A stretch of 45,640 nt of DNA. Origin: Phycisphaerales bacterium (GTDB lineage: Bacteria; Planctomycetota; Phycisphaerae; Phycisphaerales; SM1A02). The DNA is taken from the NCBI GenBank assembly GCA_029247205.1, contig JAQWLT010000058.1, positions 1-45,640 of the forward strand, written 5' to 3'. Made by a program: the position numbers and the translations under genes. Position 1 is the first letter of the stretch. Each line of letters begins with the position of its first letter. Below the pieces are notes generated by a model. The model saw only the letters and a program-made list of their open reading frames with translations. It was not told where the DNA came from and ran no database searches. Positions 33,935 to 41,197 of this stretch are shown here, piece after piece.

Positions 33935-35644
33935 TCACTGTGGCTGAATAAGCATTAAAACGAGGCCTGTGCCATGCTCTAAGCTCGACATGGCTTTGCC
34001 GAGAACGGCGCCGCGTGTGTCAGCTAGACCACTTGCTGACATGGCATGGCCCGGCAAGAAGGAAGTCGTGAGCATGTCACCGGGGCGAATTGGCTTGTCG
34101 GTGGCATCGGATCGAACCCAGACGCGTCCGGTCAACGCCACTGGGTACTGGCCATCAGCCTCAGTCCCCGTTTGTCCGAGAGACAAGCCAGGGCGAATGC
34201 CACCAGCGCCACTGATGACACCTACGACGGTCGGATCCACTGGTTTTGTGCTGACGATGAGTCCACCAATGACTTCTGGATCAATGCACAAGACGGTTCC
34301 TGATTGCGGTTTCGCGCCACGTACATCAAAGCGTTCGCAGAGATCTGCCCCGCCTCTGACCTGTACTTCATCGCATATGACACGTCCCATGCCGTTGTAT
34401 GAGGTGTCGAGTTCGATCATCACATCGCCGCCAGCGTTCATCAACTTGAGTGACCCATGCCGATTACCGTCGTTCGTTTCAGTGCCGAGATCAACTAGAT
34501 TGACTCCAGCGTCGTCTTTAATACGAAGCCCCCATCCATCGCTTCCGCTGGACCACTGGCCTAAGAGCACCTGGTCAGTATGAGTGGTATCTCGGAAGGT
34601 CAAGCTTGGAAAATCGACATCGATTTTGAGATCAATCTGCTCTGCGCCTCCTTGGCCGAAGGTCAACTGTTGAAGGGCGTCTTGGGCAGTGAGGTAGATT
34701 TGCCTCTCCGCAGTTGGCGAACTCCAACTTGAGATCGGGCCGCCATCATATCCCCAGTGCAGAATGGAAGCGTTTGTTGCATTGCCTTGGAGGTTGAGAT
34801 AACCACCAGCGAAGGGACGAAGAAGGACTTCTTCTATTCCAGCTACGCCATCCATCGTGAGCATAGCGTCACCGAAGAGTGCGTCGGAGATGGACATTTC
34901 GATCATCGAGTCGCCATCCTCGCCTATTCGGAAGATGTTATTTGTGCCACCGATATGAAGTGCTGTTTGTGGATCGTCCGTCAGAATGCCAACATTGCCA
35001 GCTGAGTAGCTGATTGAGCTTCCAGTAATGGTCCAAGATGAGTCACCTGCAGGGCCTTGATCGCCTTGAGGGCCAGCATCACCTTGTGGGCCGATACCAC
35101 CTTGGGGACCTGCATCGCCCTGGACGCCCTGGTCGCCTTGCGTCCCCGGATTGCCTTGCTGGCCTTCAGGGCCTTCTGGGCCTTGGTCTCCCTGTGCGCC
35201 TTGGTCACCCTGTGCCCCCTGATCACCTTGTGGACCAGCCTCGCCTTGTTCACCGGTTTCGCCCTGTGGTCCCTCGTTGCCGGAGAGCGCATAGAGGGCG
35301 AAGGGTACAGGTGTCAGTCGATGACGTGGTGTGAGTGTCGTGCCATCTACAGTTACTTGGATATACCGCTCTTCGCCTGAACTGAAATATGAGAGATCGA
35401 AGGGGAGTTCCACGGCGAATCGCCCATCTGTGACCGCCGTGCTGCCCATCGGGATCTCCGCGAGGAACGTTCCGTCGGTTTCAGCACTCCAGAGTTCGAA
35501 GTTCATATCGGCATTTCCCGAGTAGGCGCCATCTTCATACATCAAGACGCCTTCGTAGGTAATGCCTGGTGCCACTGGGGCAGCTTGTACCCAAGTGGCT
35601 AGGCATGCCAGTGAAGCAATAGTAATGGTTGTGTTGAAACGCAT
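33935..35644 (-). CDS. Secreted collagen-like protein
   Basis: 569 aa. Signal peptide (TTITIASLACLATWVQAAP), then a 100-residue beta-rich head (APGITYEGVLMYEDGAY onwards). A run of 27 Gly-x-y triplets (residues 122-202) follows, rich in GDQ, GAQ and GPQ, with no other interruption. After that comes a beta-rich middle that resembles phage tail-fibre and other trimeric fibrous proteins. The C-terminal 160 residues (ADLCERFDVRGAKPQSGTVL, RPGLSLGQTG, GRVWVRSDATDKPIRPGD, FLPGHAMSASGLADTRGAVL) form a module I have seen at the ends of planctomycete surface proteins. It probably makes trimeric surface fibres. Few prolines in the x or y position suggests charge-based rather than hydroxyproline-based stability. 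Confidence 0.82.
   Translation of the reverse strand: MRFNTTITIASLACLATWVQAAPVAPGITYEGVLMYEDGAYSGNADMNFELWSAETDGTFLAEIPMGSTAVTDGRFAVELPFDLSYFSSGEERYIQVTVDGTTLTPRHRLTPVPFALYALSGNEGPQGETGEQGEAGPQGDQGAQGDQGAQGDQGPEGPEGQQGNPGTQGDQGVQGDAGPQGGIGPQGDAGPQGDQGPAGDSSWTITGSSISYSAGNVGILTDDPQTALHIGGTNNIFRIGEDGDSMIEMSISDALFGDAMLTMDGVAGIEEVLLRPFAGGYLNLQGNATNASILHWGYDGGPISSWSSPTAERQIYLTAQDALQQLTFGQGGAEQIDLKIDVDFPSLTFRDTTHTDQVLLGQWSSGSDGWGLRIKDDAGVNLVDLGTETNDGNRHGSLKLMNAGGDVMIELDTSYNGMGRVICDEVQVRGGADLCERFDVRGAKPQSGTVLCIDPEVIGGLIVSTKPVDPTVVGVISGAGGIRPGLSLGQTGTEADGQYPVALTGRVWVRSDATDKPIRPGDMLTTSFLPGHAMSASGLADTRGAVLGKAMSSLEHGTGLVLMLIQPQ
35039..35281 (-). repeat. Coding repeat: 27 Gly-x-y collagen triplets
   Basis: In-frame 9-bp periodicity within the collagen-like gene, from GNE to GDS. 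Triplets are dominated by G-D-Q, G-P-Q, G-A-Q and G-D-A. The DNA repeats imperfectly, so length variation by slippage between strains is plausible. Confidence 0.9.
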
Positions 35645-35669
35645 GTTGGGATCTCCTCCCTTGTTTGAA

Positions 35670-37283
35670 TCATCTGAATACAGATGACCCGCCTGTACTC
35701 TTAATTAGCATTGCGCGAATTGGCCCAGACATATTGTCGTCTTCGCAGTTTTTCATGATGAGCGTGCCGCCCCATCGCACATTGATGTACCCCTCATAGA
35801 AGGAGTCCCATGGATTAGCCGATGAGCCGTTCTCACTGCCGCTCCAGTTTGTGTCGACATATTGCGTTGTAGAAGAGGCGGTGACGTAGTCTGAAATCGT
35901 GTCAGATACTTCGTCGTACATCCGACTGCAGTCGTGTGTGGCGTCTCCCGTGTCATTGCCGTTGAATTCAATTGCTGGATTGCTGAAGTATGGGACTCGA
36001 GTTCCGCCTAGGGCGTTGCGACCCATAATGGACCGTTCTCGATTGCCTGCGGCATTGTTCCAGTAGTGGCCGCGCCCGTATTGGGCGACCCAATCTGGAG
36101 TGCCGTCGCCGTCGTTGTCTGCAGGAATTTGCAGGTCATCGTGGTAGGCCCCCAAGTTATGCCCAGCCTCATGCGGCATGGACCATGATGGCAACGCCAT
36201 GTTTTCCCAGTGGCAGGTGTGGAAGCCGAGGTCGCGGTTTGAAGTGGACTCGCTGATCGGTCGATACCCAAGACCAAAAGTCATACAAGTTGTACAATTA
36301 ACGCCTGAATCAAGGTCATTGATGAGGAATGTCACGAGGTCGGCACCAACCTGATCTCGAACAGTGTGGATATCGTCGATGACGTCGTCGGAGTCATCCC
36401 GTAGGGTTGCCAGATGATCGTTGTGTGTTCCAAACACGCCGTCACTGTCATAGTCGAACGCTGTTTCGTCGTAGTCGACCTCATACATTCGAGCCATGCG
36501 AAGTCGGTGATCAACGTCACTGTCGGCATAGATCTCATTGGCTGTGTCGATGGTGAGGTGCCCGAGGAGCCGTGTGGCGCCTTGATTTCCAATCGCTGCT
36601 CGTGCCCCATCTGTGTAGACAATCATCAAATCAATGAATGGGTTGCCTCTATCGCGATCCTCATCGTCATGGCGATTGTCGTTGTGTCCGCCCCAGGTCG
36701 AAGGCGGCTCGGGGTGTTGCTGCGGCGGCATCACGACGTCGTAGTAGTCGTTTCCGCAGGAGATGCCAGATTGTTCCTTCGCCGATTGTACGAGATGGAT
36801 GCCATTTGCTTGTGCTCCAAGCGCAGCGAACGCGCCTTCGGGTGCGTGTCGAATTTGCACCATGTCGTGCCCACGAACAATGTCTCCAAGGAGCAGTCCG
36901 CCGCCTAGTTCTAGCACGACGCGAGATGGGGCATCGCCTCGTACGGTACCAATCGCACCAATTGATCCATCACGATGGTGGATGTGACGGTGGATGTCGA
37001 TGATCACAGGTCCCATGTCAGGCAGATCAAGTGAGAGTTCGCATGCGCGGTGCATTGCCATCTCTTCGAGTACCTGAGGATCGAGCCGTACCGCCTTGCG
37101 GGTGACTGCAACAGTGCTCGGCGCCTCGCCGAGGATGAGCATCGCAGTTGCGACAGGATCAGCAATGAAGGGTGAGCCTTGAATACGGTGAGGTGCTGGG
37201 TCCGGGTTGGCAAGAGCGGAGGGGAGTGCCCATGCTCCTACTACGGCAATTACTAGCATCCACTGCAGTTGGTTTCTGCCCAT
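35670..37283 (-). CDS. Secreted metzincin-type zinc metalloprotease
   Basis: 537 aa. Signal peptide (MLVIAVVGAWALPSALA), then a propeptide-like region and the metalloprotease domain. The zinc site HEAGHNLGAYHD (residues 371-382) fits HExxHxxGxxH with Asp next, as in reprolysin-like metzincins. A Met-turn candidate is RSIMGRN about 30 residues later. 'IDLMIVYTDGARAAIGNQG' and 'CSRMYDEVSDTISDYV' are typical of bacterial reprolysin-like proteins. A C-terminal tail (TTQYVDTNWSGSENGSSANP) looks like the first turn of a beta-helix sorting module but stops early (GGSSVFR), so it may be truncated. A Cys in the pro-region (HRACELSLDL) might act as cysteine switch (inference). Confidence 0.85.
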   Translation of the reverse strand: MGRNQLQWMLVIAVVGAWALPSALANPDPAPHRIQGSPFIADPVATAMLILGEAPSTVAVTRKAVRLDPQVLEEMAMHRACELSLDLPDMGPVIIDIHRHIHHRDGSIGAIGTVRGDAPSRVVLELGGGLLLGDIVRGHDMVQIRHAPEGAFAALGAQANGIHLVQSAKEQSGISCGNDYYDVVMPPQQHPEPPSTWGGHNDNRHDDEDRDRGNPFIDLMIVYTDGARAAIGNQGATRLLGHLTIDTANEIYADSDVDHRLRMARMYEVDYDETAFDYDSDGVFGTHNDHLATLRDDSDDVIDDIHTVRDQVGADLVTFLINDLDSGVNCTTCMTFGLGYRPISESTSNRDLGFHTCHWENMALPSWSMPHEAGHNLGAYHDDLQIPADNDGDGTPDWVAQYGRGHYWNNAAGNRERSIMGRNALGGTRVPYFSNPAIEFNGNDTGDATHDCSRMYDEVSDTISDYVTASSTTQYVDTNWSGSENGSSANPWDSFYEGYINVRWGGTLIMKNCEDDNMSGPIRAMLIKSTGGSSVFR

Positions 37284-37401
37284 TGCTCAACTCCTTTCGT
37301 GCATCATTGTTAAGGCTAGTTTGAAGCCGAAGTTTGTCAATAGGCAAAATATCTGTGTGCTCACAGCAGCCTACAACGGGGCATGCTGAGCATATCCCTG
37401 C

Positions 37402-37533
37402 GTTGGCGGGTGGATGTGATAGAGCGTTGAGGTTGGTCTAACAAAGCCCTCTGTGCCGAAAGCCTTTTCGGAATACAGACCGCCATCAGGCTGGCGAAAC
37501 TGGATGTGTCGATTCAATGAGATGTGGCCAAGG
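37402..37533 (-). pseudogene. Decayed 5' fragment of a homogentisate 1,2-dioxygenase gene
   Basis: 132 bp align without gaps to 31257-31388 inside hmgA, about 86% identical by hand count (some 18 mismatches). Read on the minus strand it keeps frame and encodes LGHISLNRHIQFRQPDGG, then LYSEKAFGTEGF and VRPTSTLYHIHPPT, equivalent to residues about 7-50 of HmgA. The start codon and the rest of the gene are absent. It ends exactly where copy 2 of the 138-bp repeat begins, marking a recombination junction. Amino-acid changes are few, so the source was a functional but diverged hmgA, or an older duplicate. Confidence 0.88.
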
Positions 37534-37670
37534 CGGTCGATCCGGCGTTCCGCTCATCACTCGCCGAGCTACGCAATCTATACGGTGGCGGTCACACTGC
37601 CGAGGCGATCGTGAACGCGGTCGAGTCGGTTGAACTCGTGGATCGGTTCTTGATCAAGCAATTGGTGGCG
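37533..37670 (+). repeat. 138-bp direct repeat, copy 2
   Basis: Direct repeat of 33340-33477. In the coding frame it reads AVDPAFRSSLAELRNLYGGG...ELVDRFLIKQLVAA. It lies between the hmgA fragment and the end of hppD, ending 10 bp before the hppD stop. A GTG-started frame (37524-37736) would include it but fuses the hmgA remnant, the repeat and antisense hppD, so it is not called as a gene. The protein family represented is not recognised. Confidence 0.85.
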
Positions 37671-37680
37671 GCTTGTGCTG

Positions 37681-38874
37681 CTACAGATTCCCGCGCCGAT
37701 CTTGTTCGAGCTCCAGGGCCTGAAACAACGCTTTAAAGTTGCCCTTGCCGAATGACTGGCTCCCGCGTCGGCCGATGATTTCAAAGAAGAGCGTGGGGCG
37801 ATCCTGCAGGGGCTTGGTGAAGAGTTGTAGGAGATATCCCTGATCGTCCGCGTCTATCAAGATGCCAAGATCTCTGATTCGCTCGTGATCCTCACGGACT
37901 GCCTTATGCCCATGCTCGGTGAGCGTCTTGTCAACCCGTTCCCATACTTCCTCGTAGTACTCATCGGGAATGCGAAGGAAGTCCACGCCTCGGCGGCGAA
38001 GTTCGGCTACTGATTCGATGCAGTCATTGGTTCGGAAGGCCAGATGTTGGACACCACCGGTGTTGTCATGCCACTCGAGGTATTCCTGAATCTGGCTCTT
38101 TCGCTTGCCTGCGGCTGGCTCATTGATCGGAAACTTGATGAGGTTGTTGCCAGATGCCATGACTTTTGACATGAGGGCCGAGTGTTCGGTTGAAATGTCT
38201 GCATCATCAAAGTGCTTGAACATCGCAAAGCCGAGCACGTTTTGATACCAATCAACCCAGTAGTCCATCTTGCCTTCGTCAACATTGCCGACACAGTGAT
38301 CGAGGAAGAGTAGCCCGCACGGGTTGTTCCGATTGAATTCATTGATCGATAGATCATCGGTATGACGGAAATTCGGTTCAAAGATGCCGCCATTCTTGAT
38401 GTGGTCGAGGTCGTACTGGCCTGTTCGGCTCACGAAGGAATGCACTGCCCGGCCATATGTCTTGATTCCAGCTGTGGTGACACTGCCTTTGTCATCAGAA
38501 ATCGTGATTGGTTCGTAGGCTACTTCGCCACCATTAGCGACTGCTTGCTTCCATGCAGTTTCTGCATCTGCAACTGCAAAGGCAATGTCCTTCACGCCGT
38601 CGCCATAGCAACGTAGTTCATCGGCGGCAGGATCGTCCTTGCAGAGGGGTGTCTCAAAGACAATGCGGATATTGCCTTGTGTCAACAGGTAGCGAGCGCG
38701 ATCGCGGCATCCTGTGGTGAGGTCCGCCATCTGCTCGATAGAGAAGCCAAAGGTGTAGGCGTAGAAGAACGCTGCTTGCTTGGCATTGCCAACAAAGAAC
38801 CGGACATGGTCAACATCGATCAGCGTCAATGGATCGGCGGCCGTCTGCGTGCTGGACAGGTTTGCGGTGGTCAT
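37681..38874 (-). CDS. hppD: 4-hydroxyphenylpyruvate dioxygenase
   Basis: 397-aa non-heme iron enzyme that turns 4-hydroxyphenylpyruvate into homogentisate. It has two vicinal-oxygen-chelate modules. The iron ligands are visible as the His in LFLDHCVGNV, the His in GGVQHLAFRTND and the Glu in TLFFEIIGRRGS near the C terminus. 'FKALFQALELEQDRRGNL' is the typical C-terminal gating helix. ATG 38874 is chosen because GGAG lies 8 nt upstream. The leader contains two alternative hairpins (38890-38920). It would be upstream of hmgA on the same strand if the intervening block were absent. The gene itself is intact. Confidence 0.95.
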   Translation of the reverse strand: MTTANLSSTQTAADPLTLIDVDHVRFFVGNAKQAAFFYAYTFGFSIEQMADLTTGCRDRARYLLTQGNIRIVFETPLCKDDPAADELRCYGDGVKDIAFAVADAETAWKQAVANGGEVAYEPITISDDKGSVTTAGIKTYGRAVHSFVSRTGQYDLDHIKNGGIFEPNFRHTDDLSINEFNRNNPCGLLFLDHCVGNVDEGKMDYWVDWYQNVLGFAMFKHFDDADISTEHSALMSKVMASGNNLIKFPINEPAAGKRKSQIQEYLEWHDNTGGVQHLAFRTNDCIESVAELRRRGVDFLRIPDEYYEEVWERVDKTLTEHGHKAVREDHERIRDLGILIDADDQGYLLQLFTKPLQDRPTLFFEIIGRRGSQSFGKGNFKALFQALELEQDRRGNL

Positions 38875-38889
38875 GATGTGCTCCAAATG

Positions 38890-38920
38890 GGCTGCGAATA
38901 CTTGCAGCCGCAAGGCGGCT
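38890..38920 (-). promoter_or_regulatory. Two mutually exclusive hairpins in the hppD leader
   Basis: On the minus strand: arm 1 AGCCGC (38920-38915), arm 2 GCGGCTGC (38911-38904), arm 3 GCAGCC (38895-38890). Arm 1 pairs perfectly with the first 6 nt of arm 2 (loop CTT), or the overlapping GGCTGC of arm 2 pairs perfectly with arm 3 (8-nt loop). The second hairpin ends 3-4 nt before TTTGGAG, the hppD ribosome binding site. The layout could regulate initiation, or the first hairpin could be a weak terminator for apt. Confidence 0.4.
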
Positions 38921-38986
38921 AATTGTACAAGATGTCGGTGGTTGCCGACTCTGGAATTCAATTCAGATTTAGCGAGGCAATTGGGC

Positions 38987-39505
38987 CTAGTACGTCAACA
39001 CGCTGTGCACATGCCTAGGCGCAATCTTCGCCGCACCGCCAAGCATGGCAAGTTCAATCAGCACGGTAATGCCAACTAATTCTCCGCCAAGCGTGTCTAC
39101 GAGCTGGCAACTCGCGTCCATCGTGCCGCCGGTGGCGATGAGGTCATCAACGAGCAGCACTCGTTGGCCAGGAGTGATGGCATCAGCATGTATCTCGAGC
39201 GTGTCTTGTCCATACTCAAGTTCGTAGTCTCGGGCATGTGTCTTAAAAGGGAGCTTCCCCGACTTCCGAATCGGCACGAAGCCGGCATTCAATGCTCGGG
39301 CGAGCAGGGTGCCAAAGATAAAACCTCGCGATTCTGCACCAACCACAATGTCAATTCTGTCGTGGCGGAATGGATTGACCATCAGCTCAGCCGCAAGTGC
39401 TAGGCCCGCACGGTCCTGTAGGAGGGGGGTGATGTCTCGAAAGATGATGCCGGGCTTCGGGTAGTCCGGGATGTCTCGAATCAGGGCACGGAGTCTTTCG
39501 GGCAT
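38987..39505 (-). CDS. apt: Adenine phosphoribosyltransferase
   Basis: 172-aa purine-salvage enzyme combining adenine with PRPP to make AMP. The family opening IRDIPDYPKPGIIFRDITPL, GAESRGFIFG, the KLPFKT flexible loop, and the PRPP-binding VLLVDDLIATGGTM are all present. AGGAGG lies about 6 nt before ATG 39505. It precedes hppD on the same strand by 112 bp and is divergent from the GroES-like gene. Length is normal. Confidence 0.95.
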   Translation of the reverse strand: MPERLRALIRDIPDYPKPGIIFRDITPLLQDRAGLALAAELMVNPFRHDRIDIVVGAESRGFIFGTLLARALNAGFVPIRKSGKLPFKTHARDYELEYGQDTLEIHADAITPGQRVLLVDDLIATGGTMDASCQLVDTLGGELVGITVLIELAMLGGAAKIAPRHVHSVLTY

Positions 39506-39549
39506 GGGGGCCTCCTGAGTTGGCGTATGGATCGTAGAATGTAAGCCTC

Positions 39550-39867
39550 ATGCCTGCAAAGAACGTCAGTACAAAACTAGAAATCGTCGAGCCACTCGGT
39601 TTACGGGTCCTGCTGAGAAAGGACGAGTCGCGGAAGCAGACCAAGTCTGGCATCCATTTGCCAGACAAGATTGAGATTCCAACGCTGACTGGACGAATCG
39701 TGGCTGTGAGCTTGCAAATTGCTGCAGACGATGATTGGCCAATCGAGCAATACGATCGCGTGCTCTTCAATCCGACAGGGGCCGTTCCGGTCGACTTCGA
39801 GGGCGACAATCGCCTCTTTGTTGTTCCGGTAGAGGACATTGTTGCTGTATTCAGGCGTGAAGGCTGA
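39550..39867 (+). CDS. GroES-like (Cpn10-family) small protein
   Basis: 105 aa. The Cpn10 pattern is recognisable: GLRVLLRKDESRKQTKSGIH corresponds to 'dRVlvk..e.e..T.gGI.lP', then LPDKIEIPTLTGRIVAVS ('.k...G.VvavG'), a YDRVLFNPTGAVPVDF core and VVPVEDIVAVF. The mobile loop is present with G-I-H, lacking the common I-V-L/I-I-L hydrophobic tripeptide that binds GroEL. No groEL is adjacent. It may be a divergent or specialised co-chaperone. It is 5 bp before aroA and probably cotranscribed. Confidence 0.72.
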   Translation: MPAKNVSTKLEIVEPLGLRVLLRKDESRKQTKSGIHLPDKIEIPTLTGRIVAVSLQIAADDDWPIEQYDRVLFNPTGAVPVDFEGDNRLFVVPVEDIVAVFRREG

Positions 39868-39872
39868 GCCCG

Positions 39873-41195
39873 ATGCCATTGCCGGATCCATGGCCGGTTT
39901 GCATCAGCGATGCCCGTCCGACTGTTCGTGTCAGTGTTCCTGGCTCGAAGAGCGTGTCATGCCGTGCGTTGGTTTTGGCCGCGTTTGCGAAGGGGACATC
40001 GCACCTGCATGGATTGCTCCGAGGAGATGACACCGACGCGCTTGCAGCAGCGCTGGCAGTCCTTGGAAAACCTATTCAACTAGGCGGCGCTGAGGCGATT
40101 GTAGAAGGTGGGGGGCGCTTGCAAGGAGGCGGGGCAACGCTTGATCTTGGACATGGAGGCACGCCCGCGAGATTCATGTTGGCAGTTGCGAGCGTTGCTG
40201 TTGGCGACACAATCATCGATGGAAGTAAGCGACTCAGGGAACGGCCCATGGGAGATATGGTCGACTTGCTTCGCATGCTTGGCATCACGGTTGAGGAGCT
40301 TGGGCAAAGTGGTCGCTTGCCACTGCGTGTGCGTGGTGGTGAGTGGACTTCCCACGTACTGGAAGTTGGTGAGACAGCGTCCAGTCAATTTCTTTCGGCC
40401 TTGCTTCTTGTGGCTGCAAGCACGCCAACTGGTTTGGAGTTGCGTTTGCGTTGCCCGCCAACGAGTGCGGCATACCTAGCGCTGACCATCGCCGAATTGA
40501 GACGATGGGGCGTTGAAGTACGGACGGGCTATGGCGACGGTTGGGCGGCAACGATTGAGGTTGTTCCAGGGGCCTTGGTCGCTCAGCGACGAGCGATCCC
40601 AGCCGACGCAAGTTCCGCGCTCTTCTGGGCCAGTGCCGCTGCCATTCTGCCGGGTTCTACTGTTGACCTTCCAGATTGCTCACTTGATGACGGGCAGCCC
40701 GATGCTGCAGCGATTCCGGTGCTTGCTCAGATGGGACTTCAAGTCGAAACGAACAGTGGAGGGTTAGTCCTTCTTGGGCCAGAGGTCCTTCGAGGAGTCG
40801 GGCAGATTGACTGCCACGCCATGCCGGATGCCGCGCCAGCGATTGCAGTTGCGTGTTGCTATGCAGACGATACGACTCGGATCACAGGGCTGCACACGCT
40901 GCGGGTCAAAGAGTCAGATCGTATTTCAACTATCGCGAGCGAATTAGCGGCGGCTGGAGCAGATATCAAGGTGGTAGGCGATGATCTCATTATCCATCCA
41001 GCTTCCTTGCCTCACACCGCCGTGACCATCAAGACCTGGGAGGACCATCGGATTGCAATGGCGGGGGCTATCCTTGGCCTTCGGCGTGGCGGGCTGAGCA
41101 TCGCTGAGCCGGGCTGCACGGCCAAAAGTTATCCCGCTTTCTGGACTGATCTGCAGCGCTTTGCCGCTGAGAGCGGTAGCGGGGATACTGCGTAG
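39873..41195 (+). CDS. aroA: 3-phosphoshikimate 1-carboxyvinyltransferase (EPSP synthase)
   Basis: 440-aa shikimate-pathway enzyme. Signatures are VPGSKSVSCRALVLAAFAKG (PEP/shikimate-3-phosphate binding), GHGGTPARFMLAVAS, RPMGDMVDLLRMLG, SSQFLSALLLVA, DASSALFWASAAAILPG, LRVKESDRISTIASEL and WEDHRIAMAGA. The canonical L-G-N-A-G-T region reads DLGHGGTPARF, where A-G-T is replaced by G-G-T-P-A. That differs from both class I and class II signatures and could alter glyphosate sensitivity. It supplies chorismate for trpE. Two bp separate it from the ABC exporter gene. Confidence 0.93.
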   Translation: MPLPDPWPVCISDARPTVRVSVPGSKSVSCRALVLAAFAKGTSHLHGLLRGDDTDALAAALAVLGKPIQLGGAEAIVEGGGRLQGGGATLDLGHGGTPARFMLAVASVAVGDTIIDGSKRLRERPMGDMVDLLRMLGITVEELGQSGRLPLRVRGGEWTSHVLEVGETASSQFLSALLLVAASTPTGLELRLRCPPTSAAYLALTIAELRRWGVEVRTGYGDGWAATIEVVPGALVAQRRAIPADASSALFWASAAAILPGSTVDLPDCSLDDGQPDAAAIPVLAQMGLQVETNSGGLVLLGPEVLRGVGQIDCHAMPDAAPAIAVACCYADDTTRITGLHTLRVKESDRISTIASELAAAGADIKVVGDDLIIHPASLPHTAVTIKTWEDHRIAMAGAILGLRRGGLSIAEPGCTAKSYPAFWTDLQRFAAESGSGDTA

Positions 41196-41197
41196 CA

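Noticed and set aside
35039-35281. Tandem repeat as a CRISPR-like array
   Set aside because: The 9-bp period matches Gly-x-y codons in frame, with no spacer pattern.
33340-37670. Insertion sequence or transposon between the direct repeats
   Set aside because: No transposase, integrase or terminal inverted repeats were seen; the enclosed genes are all secreted proteins.
37524-37736. 70-codon plus-strand frame starting at GTG near hppD
   Set aside because: It is a fusion of the hmgA remnant edge, the repeat and antisense hppD, and has no ribosome binding site, so it is not called a gene.
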